Shown here in pieces: positions 14,711 to 23,725 of a stretch of 41,835 nucleotides of DNA; positions within the stretch are counted from its first letter, which is position 1, and the number at the start of each line of letters is the position of its first letter. This DNA comes from CAZEJK01 sp964512045 (GTDB taxonomy: Bacteria > Acidobacteriota > Thermoanaerobaculia > Thermoanaerobaculales > Sulfomarinibacteraceae): assembly GCA_964512045.1 (NCBI GenBank), contig CAZEJK010000017.1:1-41835 (forward strand). Direction: 5' to 3'. Made by a program: the position numbers and the translations under genes. Below the pieces are notes generated by a model. It was not told the origin of the DNA, ran no database searches, and saw only the letters and a program-made list of their open reading frames with translations.

Positions 14711-16147
14711 ATGCACCGACCCGTCACCCCGCCGTTGGCCACCGACCACCTCGAGCGCGTCGAAGGCTGGGGCATGGCAGTGGGAGCTGCCGGGTTCGTG
14801 TTCCGCCCGAGCACCGTCGACCAGCTCCGCGAGCTGCTCGCGGACGCGTCCCGGCGTCACGTCCCCGTGGTTCTCCGTGGCGCCGGCCAGAGCTACGGAG
14901 ACGCGGCCCTGGCCCCGGAAGCGATCGTCGTCGACCTGACCCGGATGCGCCGGATCCTCAGCTGGGACCCGGATCAGGGAGTCGCAGACTTGGAACCAGG
15001 GGTCACGGTTGCCGACCTGTGGCAGCACGCACTCGGCGACGGCTGGTGGCCCGCAGTCGTACCCGGAACAATGCGCCCTACCATCGCAGGGTGCCTGGCG
15101 ATGAACGTCCACGGCAAGAACAACTGGCAACGCGGTACAACCGGCGACCACTGCCGGGAGCTCGATCTCCTGCTCCCTTCAGGTGACACGGTCACCGTCT
15201 CCCGCTCTCATGATCCCGAGCTGTTCCATGGCGTCATCGGGTCGTTCGGCCAGCTGGGTGTGATCACCAGAGCTCGCGTGCAGCTCAAGAGGATCCACTC
15301 GGGTCGCCTCCGTGTCCGGGCGGTGGCCGCCAACGACATCGAGGCGATGCTCCGGGCTGTCGATGACAACAAGGACCGCTGGGAGTACGTCGTCGGCTGG
15401 ATCGATGCCTTCGCTCGAGGCCGTCATCTGGGCAGAGGACTGCTGCACTACGCCCAGCATCTGGCAGCCGACGAGGAGCCGATCCCCGCTCAGACCTTGC
15501 GTCGGACCGCCCAGGAGCTTCCAGACACCTTCTTGGGGGTGCTACCGAAGTCGATCCTCTGGCGGGCCTTGAAGCCGTTCACCAACCGCCCTGGGATGCG
15601 TCTGATCAACACCACCAAGTACGCCCTCGGCGCCACCATCGGCGAAGGCTCGGAGTACCTGCAATCACTGGCCGAGTTCTCGTTCCTGCTCGACTACGTC
15701 CCACACTGGAAACGAATCTACGAGCCCGGCGGACTCATACAGCATCAGAGCTTCGTCCCCAAGGACGCCGCACCCGAGGTCTTCGCGAAGATCCTCGAGC
15801 GGTGCCACGCACACCGGATGCCCTCGTTTCTCGCGGTCCTGAAACGCCACCGGCCGGACCCGTTCCTGCTCACCCACGCTGTGGACGGGTTCTCTCTCGC
15901 CCTCGACTTCCCGGTGCTCGAGAGTCGCAGAGCCCGGCTCTGGTCGCTCATCCGTGAGCTCGGCGAGCTGGTGGTTGCCTGCGGAGGACGCTTCTACCCG
16001 GCCAAGGATGCGGCCCTTCCGGCCGAGCTGTACCAGGCAACGTTCTTGAACGGCGAGCTCGAGCAGCTCGCCCGGCTCAAGGCGCGAACCGATCCGAGCT
16101 CGCTCCTCACCTCGGCGCTTGCCAGACGGCTGCTTCCCCGGCCATAA
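14711..16147 (+). CDS. FAD-binding oxidoreductase, DprE1-like
   Basis: This 478-residue protein of the vanillyl-alcohol-oxidase flavin family has RGAGQSYGD (56-64) for FAD pyrophosphate binding and HGKN (134-137). It also has GGLIQHQSFVP and, near the C-terminus, GRFYPAKDA with Lys432. The last three match DprE1 in order and spacing (HGKN, GFLQYQFV, GRLYTAKD with catalytic Lys418). Length is close to DprE1 (461). The start is the ATG 5 bases after the SDR stop, with AAGGT upstream. It probably oxidises a polyprenyl-phosphate sugar or similar alcohol at the membrane, with the SDR completing epimerisation. The assignment rests on motif similarity; the substrate is unknown. Confidence 0.8.
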   Translation: MHRPVTPPLATDHLERVEGWGMAVGAAGFVFRPSTVDQLRELLADASRRHVPVVLRGAGQSYGDAALAPEAIVVDLTRMRRILSWDPDQGVADLEPGVTVADLWQHALGDGWWPAVVPGTMRPTIAGCLAMNVHGKNNWQRGTTGDHCRELDLLLPSGDTVTVSRSHDPELFHGVIGSFGQLGVITRARVQLKRIHSGRLRVRAVAANDIEAMLRAVDDNKDRWEYVVGWIDAFARGRHLGRGLLHYAQHLAADEEPIPAQTLRRTAQELPDTFLGVLPKSILWRALKPFTNRPGMRLINTTKYALGATIGEGSEYLQSLAEFSFLLDYVPHWKRIYEPGGLIQHQSFVPKDAAPEVFAKILERCHAHRMPSFLAVLKRHRPDPFLLTHAVDGFSLALDFPVLESRRARLWSLIRELGELVVACGGRFYPAKDAALPAELYQATFLNGELEQLARLKARTDPSSLLTSALARRLLPRP

Positions 16148-16232
16148 AGGCGGCGCCCGCTGTCAACGTCTCACCCGCCAGCAGCATCCTCCGGCACTCT
16201 CGGGCCGCTGTCGCCCGCACGTGCCCTGACCC

Positions 16233-17903
16233 TCATCCTGCTGTGGTCGTCGCAGCCGTCGCAGGATGCTGACCCGGCGGCAGCCCGAACACCTTGCGTA
16301 TGGCCTCCAGGAGCAGCACGACCGCGAGCACGAACAGCGCTGCGGAGATCCCGCCGATGAGCGAGGTCACACCGTACCTCCAGACGAGCTGCACGAGGGC
16401 CACCAGGGTCACCACGAACATGAACAGCATCGGCGCCGCGACGAACGCGTACTTACGGCCCTGATTCCGGAGCCACGCCGTGACCACCAGCATGGCGAGG
16501 GCGCCGAGCAGCTGATTGGTGGCTCCAAACACCGGCCAGATCACCCGCCATGCGGGGGCAGGGGTTCCGTCGGGAAGGTGGAGTGTGATCTGGGTCAGCA
16601 CGGCCGGAATCGTCAATGACGCCACCGTGGCGCCAAACACCGCCCACCGGTTCCCCCGAGGCAGGCGAAACAGCTCCTCGAGAACGTACCGCGCTAGCCG
16701 CGTGGAGGTGTCGAGGGTCGTGAGCAGAAATGTGGAGATCGCCAACGCTCCGAAGCTCGTACCAAGTGCGGCTGGCAGCCCGAGCTGACCCAACAGATAC
16801 CCCATGCCGCTGGCGAAGACCAGAGTGGGCGGTTGCCCAGCCGCCGCCTTGGCGCCAACGATCACTACCGTGCAGACCGCGAGGATCGCCAACACTCCTT
16901 CCAGCAGCATGCTGCCGTAGGCGATCGGGCGTGCATGGGTCTCTCTGGACACCTGCTTCGCCGTCGTCCCCGAGGACACGATCGCGTGGAACCCGGAGCA
17001 GGCGCCGCACGCAATCGTGATGAACATCGCAGGAAACAGGAGGCCGAGGTTCGCATCCGATAACGTGACAACGGCGCGCAGCGGTTCGACACCCTCCGGC
17101 AGACCGCCAGCCCCGAGCACGGCACCCACGATCCCTCCCCCGAGGCAGGCGTACAGCAGATACGACGACAGATAGTCCCGCGGCTGCAGGAGCAAGAACA
17201 CCGGCAGAATCGAAGCAACCAGGCAGTACAGCAGCAGGATCACGTCCCAACCCTGGCCGGCATCCGCGACGGGGAGCGTTAACGGCAGCCGCTGCCCCAA
17301 CCAGATCCCGAAGAACACCAGCGGTACGAACACCAGCGACGCCCGTCCGAGCCGCACGTTCGTGCGGGTCAGGATCACACCGAGAACCACCGCCAGCACG
17401 ATATACATCAGCGACGACGACGCCACGCCCGGCTCGTCGACAAAGGTCGCGGAGGTCAAGTCGAGAAACACCACGATCACGTACACCAGGGCGAACCAGA
17501 CAAAGATCAGAAACAGGGTGTGCGCCAGCGGCGAGATCTGTTGGCGCGCGATGTCTGCGACCGAGCGAGCGCGATGACGGATCGACGCCATCAGCGAAGA
17601 GAAGTCCTGGACGCCGCCGATGAGAACCGCCCCGATCAGAATCCACAGCACCGACGGCAGCCATCCGAAGGCAACAGCAGCGATCACCGGTCCGACGATC
17701 GGCCCGGCGCCCGCAATCGAGCTGAAGTGGTGACCGAAGAGCATCGCCGGTCGCGCCGGGACATAGTCCAGCCCGTCTCGGAGCTCGTGCGCCGGCGTGG
17801 TGCCTTCGGGTTGGACGCCGAGCCGACGGTCCAAGAAGCGACCGTACAGGACATAGCCCGCACTGAAAACGATGACACCAGTGAGGATCAATGCCAGGAC
17901 CAT
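16233..17903 (-). CDS. cstA: CstA family carbon starvation / pyruvate-peptide transporter
   Basis: This 556-residue membrane protein of the CstA/BtsT family starts at the ATG with SD GGGGAGGT. Conserved segments include PAMLFGHHFSSIAGAGPIVGP (52-72), the GGVQDF loop and GACSGFHAIVSSGTTAKQ, with roughly 15 membrane segments. It is somewhat shorter than E. coli CstA (701). Members import peptides or pyruvate, often during starvation. A possible -10 TACACT lies at 17921-17926 with no clear -35. It is divergent from rpmG and convergent with the DprE1-like gene; 16148-16232 shows no terminator with a T-tract. Confidence 0.9.
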   Translation of the reverse strand: MVLALILTGVIVFSAGYVLYGRFLDRRLGVQPEGTTPAHELRDGLDYVPARPAMLFGHHFSSIAGAGPIVGPVIAAVAFGWLPSVLWILIGAVLIGGVQDFSSLMASIRHRARSVADIARQQISPLAHTLFLIFVWFALVYVIVVFLDLTSATFVDEPGVASSSLMYIVLAVVLGVILTRTNVRLGRASLVFVPLVFFGIWLGQRLPLTLPVADAGQGWDVILLLYCLVASILPVFLLLQPRDYLSSYLLYACLGGGIVGAVLGAGGLPEGVEPLRAVVTLSDANLGLLFPAMFITIACGACSGFHAIVSSGTTAKQVSRETHARPIAYGSMLLEGVLAILAVCTVVIVGAKAAAGQPPTLVFASGMGYLLGQLGLPAALGTSFGALAISTFLLTTLDTSTRLARYVLEELFRLPRGNRWAVFGATVASLTIPAVLTQITLHLPDGTPAPAWRVIWPVFGATNQLLGALAMLVVTAWLRNQGRKYAFVAAPMLFMFVVTLVALVQLVWRYGVTSLIGGISAALFVLAVVLLLEAIRKVFGLPPGQHPATAATTTAG

Positions 17904-17962
17904 CTTGACCTCCCCGAAAGAGTGTACTCCTCGCCAACGCCGCCGTGGACTGCGCTCGCTGC

Positions 17963-17991
17963 TTGACGGGACGACGACCGTCGTGTATCGT
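17963..17991 (+). promoter_or_regulatory. Promoter of rpmG
   Basis: TTGACG (17963-17968) and TATCGT (17986-17991) are separated by 17 bases, with a TG extension just before the -10. The leader is about 37 bases. Confidence 0.65.
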
Positions 17992-18034
17992 GCCGGTCCT
18001 GCTGCGGGAGCGACTCCCGCCGAGGAGGCATACC

Positions 18035-18196
18035 ATGGCGAAAAAGGGTCACCGGATCCAGATCAAGATGAAGAGCAGCGCAAGCCCACACATGTACTAC
18101 ACCACGAAGAACAAGCAGAACACCACCGAGCGCCTCACCCTGCGCAAGTACGATCCAGTGGCACGTCAGCACGCAGAGTACAAGGAATCCCGTTAG
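18035..18196 (+). CDS. rpmG: 50S ribosomal protein L33, zinc-free (C-minus) form
   Basis: This 53-residue protein matches L33 throughout: MAKKGHR, YYTTKNKQNT, LRKYDPVARQHAEYKE. The two CxxC motifs of the zinc-binding form are absent, so it belongs to the C-minus type, as in E. coli. The start is set by GAGGAGG eight bases upstream. It stands alone here, without the tRNA-Trp and secE that follow it in many genomes. It has its own promoter and a strong terminator at 18284-18313. It is a component of the large ribosomal subunit near the E site. Confidence 0.97.
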   Translation: MAKKGHRIQIKMKSSASPHMYYTTKNKQNTTERLTLRKYDPVARQHAEYKESR

Positions 18197-18283
18197 ACCA
18201 CACCACGCTGAGCTCCCACCACCCACACTCGTACCAGCCCGTACAGCACACTCCAGCGCGACAGATCTCAGGAGACCCTCCAT

Positions 18284-18313
18284 GCCCCCACGCCTGTGGG
18301 GGCGCCTCTTTTT
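18284..18313 (+). terminator. Rho-independent terminator after rpmG
   Basis: Perfect 8-bp stem GCCCCCAC / GTGGGGGC with loop GCCT (18284-18303), followed by a T-rich tail TCTTTTT ending at 18313. Confidence 0.85.
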
Positions 18314-18327
18314 GTGCATCCAGATGT

Positions 18328-18374
18328 GGCGGCTCAAGCAGCCCATATCTTCGAGAGTTCGAGGCTTGCGCCGG
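18328..18374. repeat. Dispersed intergenic repeat, copy C
   Basis: GGCGGCTCAAGCAGCCCATA followed by TCTTCGAGAGTTCGAGG and TTGCGCCGG matches copies A, B and D. It lies just past the rpmG terminator. Confidence 0.7.
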
Positions 18375-18783
18375 TGTCGAGCCCTGACGAAAAGTCCTCG
18401 TCGCAGCGGGCGCTGCGGAGGCTGTGGAGAGGTGGAGGGAGGGAGGCGGGGGCCAGCTTTCCACAGCTCCGCAGTGCGGGTGGACGGGAGGATGGGTCTT
18501 CGGGGGGGTCTGGGGGGTGCGCAAGCCTCAGAACCGCTTGGGCTACAAGCTCATCGCTCCGTGAGCTCAGCATCATGCCCAACGGCATCGCCGGGGGCCG
18601 CGGGCCGGCCTCCGGATGGCCGGGGCCGGGAGCGGGACCTGGTCCGGGTCCGGGCTCGAGCGTCGTCGCTTCTGCCAGACGCACTCGTCTCTTGAGTGCC
18701 TCACGCTGCGCTGGGAAGCTCGGTCGTTAAGGGTGTCGTCCGGTCGACAGGACGCCCATCCGAGCTCGGTCGCGATGACCAGG
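18375..18783. other. Non-coding GC-rich stretch between rpmG repeat and next gene
   Basis: I find no convincing gene. The stretch holds G-rich runs (near 18420-18450 and 18500-18520) and a degenerate hexamer tract built on GGGCCGG/GGTCCG (about 18617-18658), similar to the tail of repeat copies B and D. Open frames here have compositions typical of shadow frames. Confidence 0.6.
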
Positions 18784-19245
18784 CTATCGGGAGGCAGCGC
18801 CGTCGGCGCGTGAGATGCCGGTGAGCTGCTCGAGCTTGGCGATCCAGCGGTCGAGGCTGGCGACGGACCAGGCGATGGCGTCCTCACCGTTTTCGCCCGA
18901 GAAACGGACCTTGAGCAGCGGCCGGATGGTTCCCTTGCCGAGGTGCGACCTCGGCGTTTCGATGGCGGTGATGGCGGACACGGGAACCGTCGTGGTACGG
19001 GCCGGCAGCAGCATCCGAAACCATAGCTCGGTATCGGTGAGGGCAAGGATGCCGTTGCCGCGGATCTGGGTCACGCCGTGGGACTCGCGGCCGAAGCTGC
19101 ACGCGCCGTCGCGCAGCAGGACCGTGCGAGCCGCCAGGTAGCTCTCGGCCTCGGCCAGTGCCCGCCGGCGAGCGGTTCGGAGCCAGAGCAGAAGGCCCAC
19201 AAGAGGCACTCCGATAGCAACTGTGAGTATCAGGGTCAGCTGCAT
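18784..19245 (-). CDS. Single-pass membrane protein with PH-like cytoplasmic domain
   Basis: This 153-residue protein begins MQLTLILTVA. Residues 3-22 are one membrane helix followed by a basic stretch (RTARRRAL), placing the rest in the cytoplasm. Residues 40-140 alternate strands and end in a helix (VASLDRWIAKLEQL), with segments GNGILALTDTELWFRMLL and VPVSAITAIETP typical of PH-like or DUF2550-like domains. The family is not firmly identified and the function is unknown. No SD precedes the ATG; TACGAT at 19256-19261 lies 10 bases upstream, so the transcript may be nearly leaderless. It is separated from the POT gene by a terminator. Confidence 0.6.
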   Translation of the reverse strand: MQLTLILTVAIGVPLVGLLLWLRTARRRALAEAESYLAARTVLLRDGACSFGRESHGVTQIRGNGILALTDTELWFRMLLPARTTTVPVSAITAIETPRSHLGKGTIRPLLKVRFSGENGEDAIAWSVASLDRWIAKLEQLTGISRADGAASR

Positions 19246-19277
19246 CGTTGGCTCTATCGTAACCGGTCGGGTCTCAC

Positions 19278-19317
19278 AGAAGAAGAACGGGCCGGCGGTG
19301 GGGTGCCGCCGGCCCGT
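19278..19317 (-). terminator. Terminator of the POT transporter gene
   Basis: A perfect 12-bp stem ACGGGCCGGCGG / CCGCCGGCCCGT with a 7-base loop (19287-19317) is followed on the minus strand by TTCTTCTTCT. It lies 27 bases beyond the stop codon and just before the PH-like gene. Confidence 0.85.
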
Positions 19318-19343
19318 CGGACAGATCAGATGCGACGACGCGG

Positions 19344-21302
19344 TCAGGCGCCGTACTTGGTGATGGCCCGGTCCAGCTTCGGCAGCACCGAGAAGATGAA
19401 CAGGGCGACCAGGGCCGACAGACCGGCCAGGAGCAGGAAGAACCACATCGGGTTCATGTGCGCCTGCAAGCCGCCGAAGAAGCCCGACAGGTTGTTGCCG
19501 AAGGCGGTGGCCATGAACCAGCCGCCCATGGTCAGGCCCACCAGGCGCTTCGGCGAGAGCTTGGTGACCAGCGATAGACCCATCGGCGACAGGCACAGCT
19601 CACCGAGGGTCACCACCATGTAGAAGCTCATCAACCAGAGGCCCGACACCTTGACGGAACCTCCATCCGACAGGGCGCCGGCGAGCGCCATCAGGAGCAG
19701 GGCGGCGGTGGTCAGCAGCATGCCGTACAGCAGCTTGTGGGCCGTGGGCACCGGCGAGCTCTTGCGCACCCGCCACTGGAAGAAGCCGACCACCAGCGGT
19801 GTCAAGATGATGACGAAGAACGGGTTCCACGACTGGTACACCTCGGGGTTGATGACCGGCATGAACTGGCCAGGCGCCATCAGCTGGGGTGGGTGGCCGT
19901 ACCGCTCCCGGTACCCGTCGTAGATCTCGGAGAAGGTGTGCTCGTCCACCAGGAACACCGGTATCTGCTCGCCTCCCACCTCACGCAGGAACGTCACCTG
20001 CCGTTGTGGCAGGACGCCGTCCGGGATCGAGACCGAGATCGTGGCCTCGCCGTGAGCGCCCACCGTCTCCTCCACGCTCACGACACCTTCGTCGTAGACG
20101 CTGGCGGCCCTGTTGCGCCAGTTCTCAGGGATGTCGGCGCCCTCCTTGGAGATCTCGACAACCTCGATTGAGGGGTTCGCCTGCACCTTCTGCACGGCCG
20201 AGGCGTCCATCTTCTGCTGGCCGTACATCCGCGCCACGCTCGGATCGTCGACCACCAGCAGGCTGCGCGGATCGGGCCGCGGCACGTCCTCGCCGGCGTT
20301 GACGTAGTAGCGGGGCAGCCCGTCCTGCTGGATCTCGGGCAGCACGGTGGTCAGTGCCTTGGCGGCTCCCTCGGCCTCGCGGTCGGTGGAGTCGCGCGCC
20401 CACTGGGTCATGGCGCTGCCGTTGAGGTGGAGGATCATGAAGAATGCTCCACCGGCCACGTAGATCGGTAGCAGGGCGAGCAGACCGGGCTTCTCGCTTT
20501 CCTTGGCGGTGACGCCCATCCGGACGAAGAAGATGATGACCGGGATCATCCCGGCGAGGAAGCCAGCGACGGCCGGCCGGACGGGACCGTCCGCGCCGAG
20601 GAAGTGGGATGCCAGGAAGTAGCCGATGATGCCGACGACGAAGGCGGGGGCGATGATCTTGAGAATGATCTCGCCGAAGCCGGTGTCCTCGGCAGAGCGC
20701 TCCGGCTGGCGATCGGCCGCCTCCAGGAGCTTCCACTGGGTTGCCAGGATGAGCACGGCGATCAGCACACCGAAGCCAGCGGCGCGGAACGTCCACAGCC
20801 AGCCGAACACGTTGCGCACCATCGGCGCGACGATCAGGGTCGCCGCCAGCGCACCGACGTTGATGCCCATGTAGAAGATGTTGAAGCCTGCGTCGCGCTT
20901 GGGATCGCCCTGCCCGTAGAGGTTGCCGACCATGACCGAGATGTTCGGCTTGAAGAACCCGTTGCCCACGATCAGGCCGATGAGACCGATGACGAAGAAG
21001 CTGAAGCCCGGGACACCCATCAGAATCAGGCCCGATGCCATCAGCACGCCGCCCAATGCGACAGCCTTGCGGTAACCGAGGAAGCGGTCGGCGATCATCC
21101 CGCCGAGGAACGGCGTGAAGTACACGAACGCCAGGTACAGGCCGTAGATCTCGTTGCCCTGTGCGGCTGGCAGACCGAGCCCGCCGCGCTCCATATCAGT
21201 AGCGTACAGGAGCAGGATCCCGACCATTGTGTAGAACGCGAGGCGCTCCCACATCTCCGTGAAGAACAGAGGGAACAGTCCCTTGGGGTGTCCAAATGCC
21301 AT
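19344..21302 (-). CDS. POT/PTR2 family proton-coupled peptide transporter with large loop insert
   Basis: This 652-residue protein starts at the ATG with SD GGGGAG; upstream in-frame sequence is non-family. The proton-coupling motif EMWER (16-20) and GNGFFKPNISVM are present. Twelve or more membrane segments are split by a hydrophilic insert of about 150-170 residues in the second half, roughly 315-480, after MTQWARDST. The insert contains alternating strands and acidic segments. Bacterial POT proteins are usually near 500 residues. The insert probably folds as a separate soluble domain; which side of the membrane it faces is not established. It imports di- and tripeptides with protons. Its upstream region carries the GGCACGT dyad. 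Confidence 0.92.
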   Translation of the reverse strand: MAFGHPKGLFPLFFTEMWERLAFYTMVGILLLYATDMERGGLGLPAAQGNEIYGLYLAFVYFTPFLGGMIADRFLGYRKAVALGGVLMASGLILMGVPGFSFFVIGLIGLIVGNGFFKPNISVMVGNLYGQGDPKRDAGFNIFYMGINVGALAATLIVAPMVRNVFGWLWTFRAAGFGVLIAVLILATQWKLLEAADRQPERSAEDTGFGEIILKIIAPAFVVGIIGYFLASHFLGADGPVRPAVAGFLAGMIPVIIFFVRMGVTAKESEKPGLLALLPIYVAGGAFFMILHLNGSAMTQWARDSTDREAEGAAKALTTVLPEIQQDGLPRYYVNAGEDVPRPDPRSLLVVDDPSVARMYGQQKMDASAVQKVQANPSIEVVEISKEGADIPENWRNRAASVYDEGVVSVEETVGAHGEATISVSIPDGVLPQRQVTFLREVGGEQIPVFLVDEHTFSEIYDGYRERYGHPPQLMAPGQFMPVINPEVYQSWNPFFVIILTPLVVGFFQWRVRKSSPVPTAHKLLYGMLLTTAALLLMALAGALSDGGSVKVSGLWLMSFYMVVTLGELCLSPMGLSLVTKLSPKRLVGLTMGGWFMATAFGNNLSGFFGGLQAHMNPMWFFLLLAGLSALVALFIFSVLPKLDRAITKYGA

Positions 21303-21382
21303 CAATGTCTCCCCTTGCCTGGTCTTGCCGCCGCCCGTCGACGCCGACAGCTCCCGCGATCGTAACCGAAATAACGGCACAA

Positions 21383-21401
21383 GGCACGTCAGAAACGTGC
21401 C
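21383..21401. promoter_or_regulatory. Perfect dyad GGCACGT-N5-ACGTGCC between divergent POT and ppk1
   Basis: Perfect 7-bp inverted repeat in the 260-base region shared by two divergent genes, 81 bases upstream of the POT start. It is the size of a dimeric repressor site. No regulator gene is adjacent. Confidence 0.5.
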
Positions 21402-21516
21402 AAACTCAACCTCGACCGCTATCCGGCAGCCGACGCGAGCTGGCGGGGAGTATACCGGAGCGCCTCGCTCTTGGCGAGGATGGCCGTCTGGGCAGGATTT
21501 CACACCAGCTCAACGT

Positions 21517-21522
21517 TATAGT
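21517..21522 (+). promoter_or_regulatory. -10 element TATAGT upstream of ppk1
   Basis: Close match to TATAAT, 40 bases before the ppk1 ATG. No good -35 is seen at 16-18 bases. The leader also contains GGGGGA-TCTT-TCCCCC, a small hairpin next to the SD. Confidence 0.4.
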
Positions 21523-21562
21523 GGTATGGATCTCGGGGGATCTTTCCCCCAGGGGGACCGGT

Positions 21563-23725
21563 ATGCAGGACGCGATGACCACGACCCAGACGCCCGAGCC
21601 GATCGAGCCGATCGAGATCGGATCGCCGGAGTCGTTCCTGAACCGGGAGCTGAACTGGTTGCAGTTCGCTCGCCGTGTGCTGGAGCTCGTGCTGGATGAC
21701 GAGGTGCCGCTCCTCGAGCGCGTCAAGTTCGCTGGCATCGTCGGTATGCTGCATGACGAGTTCTTCATGAAGCGGATCAGCGGGCTCAAGCGGAGCATCG
21801 AGCGGCGGCCGGATCGATCCTCGATCGACGGGATGCGCCCCGGGGAGGCGTTGCGCGCCTGCCGGGAGGAGATCCTCAGTCAGGTGGAGGTGCTGGCCGG
21901 GGCGATGCGGCGGGAGATCCGTCCCGGCCTGGCGCAGGCCGGGGTGCCGATCCACGAGTGGAGCGACCTGTCCGCTGCGCAGGAGCGGGAGCTGCACACG
22001 GTGTTCCTGCGGTCGGTGTTCCCGATTCTGACGCCGCTGGCCGTGGACGCCGAGCATCCGTTTCCGTTCATCTCGAACCTCGGTCTGAACCTTGCCGTGG
22101 TGCTGAACGAAGGGTCCCGTGAGCGGTTCGTTCGTCTCAAGGTACCTTCGAACCGGCCGCGCTGGGTGGAGATCCCGAAGGATGATGGGTTTGTGCCGTT
22201 GGAGCAGGTGATCGCCGCCAACCTCCACGAGCTGTTTCCAGGCGTCGAGACGCGGGCGTACCTGTTCCGCGTCACGCGTGGAGCCCGCGGCGAGAGCCAA
22301 CGGGATAACGAGGATCTGGGCCGTCTCGGTCGGCTCGAGCCGGGGAGCATCATTGCTCAGGTTGCAGACGAGCTGAAGGCGCGCCGGTTTGCCGGTGAGG
22401 TTCGTCTCGAGGTCGCTGCGGACATGCCGGACGAGATGCGTTGGTGGCTCGCCGAGCAGCTGAACCTCGGTCCGGACGATCTGTACGTCACCGAGAACCT
22501 GTTCGCCCTGGCAGACCTCCTGCAGTTCGAGGTGCAGGACCGCAACGAGCTTCGCGATCCCGCCCACGTTCCGGTTCCCCACTACCGGCTGGAGCATATT
22601 CCGAAGGCCGAGCCCTCGCTGATCTTCGACGAGATCCGCAGGGGTGACATATTCCTCCACCACCCCTACCAGAGCTTCGAGTCCTCGGTGCTGCGGTTCA
22701 TCCAGGCGGCTGCGATCGATGAGGGCGTGCTCGGCATCAAGCTCACGATCTACCGGACATCGTCGAACTCGCCGATCGTCCAGGCCTTGGCCGAGGCGGC
22801 GCGGCGCGGCAAGCAGGTGGCGGTGCTGGTGGAGATCACTGCCCGCTTCGACGAGGCTCCGAACATCGCCTGGGGTCGGCTGTTGGAGAACGAAGGTGTG
22901 CACGTCACCTACGGGGTGGAGAAGCTGAAGACCCATGTGAAGCTCGCCCTGGTGGTCCGCGAGGAACGCGGAAACTTGCGCCGGTACGTCCACGTCGGGA
23001 CCGGCAACTACCATACTCGGACCGCAGAGGCGTACGAGGACGTGGGTCTGCTGAGCTGCGACACTGACCTGACGGCGGACGCCGCCGCGGTGTTCAACGA
23101 GCTGACCAGTGCGACGCCGTTCGACGGGTACCGCAAGATGCTGGTGGCACCGAAGTACATGCGGATGCGGTTCGTCGAGCTGATCCAGCGGGAGGCGGCA
23201 CATGCCTCAGAAGGTCGCCACGCGGGGATCACGGCCAAGATGAACCAGCTCCAGGATCCGGAGATCATCACCGAGCTGTACCGAGCCAGCCAGGCCGGTG
23301 TTCCGATCTCGCTCAACGTACGGGGGCTCTGCTGCATCCGCCCGGGGGTGCCCGGGTTGTCCGAGAACGTGCGTGTTTTCTCCCATGTCGGCCGCTTCCT
23401 GGAGCACGGACGGATGTACCGTTTCGAGAACGATGGATCGCCGGAGTACTTCATCGGCTCCGCGGACTGGATGCGGCGGAACCTGGACCGTCGGGTGGAG
23501 ACGATTGCGCCGGTGTGTGATCCTCGGGTCCAAGAGGAGCTGGAGCGGATCTTCGAGGTCTACGAGATGGACAACCACTCGGCGTGGGACATGCAGCCCG
23601 ACGGTAGCTACGTCCGTCGTCGGCCCGCCCCTGGTGAGGCGCCGCGGCCTGCCCAGCAGATGTTCATCGAGCTGGCACGGCGAGAGGGCAGCGCATCGGT
23701 CCCTGACCATGGGAGCACCGAGTGA
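21563..23725 (+). CDS. ppk1: Polyphosphate kinase 1
   Basis: This 720-residue protein has full-length PPK1 architecture: an N-terminal helical domain (SFLNRELNWLQFARRVLE), the H domain, and two catalytic C-terminal domains. Motifs seen include GIKLTIYRTSSNS, VLVEITARFDE, KTHVKLAL (the autophosphorylated His region) and HVGTGNYHTRTA. It makes inorganic polyphosphate from ATP at the membrane. The start is the ATG after AGGGGGA. Its TGA overlaps the GTG start of the hybrid histidine kinase (GTGA), coupling synthesis of the two proteins. Confidence 0.96.
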   Translation: MQDAMTTTQTPEPIEPIEIGSPESFLNRELNWLQFARRVLELVLDDEVPLLERVKFAGIVGMLHDEFFMKRISGLKRSIERRPDRSSIDGMRPGEALRACREEILSQVEVLAGAMRREIRPGLAQAGVPIHEWSDLSAAQERELHTVFLRSVFPILTPLAVDAEHPFPFISNLGLNLAVVLNEGSRERFVRLKVPSNRPRWVEIPKDDGFVPLEQVIAANLHELFPGVETRAYLFRVTRGARGESQRDNEDLGRLGRLEPGSIIAQVADELKARRFAGEVRLEVAADMPDEMRWWLAEQLNLGPDDLYVTENLFALADLLQFEVQDRNELRDPAHVPVPHYRLEHIPKAEPSLIFDEIRRGDIFLHHPYQSFESSVLRFIQAAAIDEGVLGIKLTIYRTSSNSPIVQALAEAARRGKQVAVLVEITARFDEAPNIAWGRLLENEGVHVTYGVEKLKTHVKLALVVREERGNLRRYVHVGTGNYHTRTAEAYEDVGLLSCDTDLTADAAAVFNELTSATPFDGYRKMLVAPKYMRMRFVELIQREAAHASEGRHAGITAKMNQLQDPEIITELYRASQAGVPISLNVRGLCCIRPGVPGLSENVRVFSHVGRFLEHGRMYRFENDGSPEYFIGSADWMRRNLDRRVETIAPVCDPRVQEELERIFEVYEMDNHSAWDMQPDGSYVRRRPAPGEAPRPAQQMFIELARREGSASVPDHGSTE

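Noticed and set aside
16148..16232. Terminator between convergent DprE1-like and cstA genes
   Set aside because: No stable stem followed by a T-run on either strand.
21535..21562. SD-sequestering hairpin as a riboswitch for ppk1
   Set aside because: GGGGGA/TCCCCC can pair and lies next to the SD, but it is a small local hairpin and no aptamer-like structure is visible.
21500..23203. 567-codon minus-strand open frame opposite ppk1
   Set aside because: Shadow frame of a full-length PPK1; His/Leu/Arg-rich with no domain signal.
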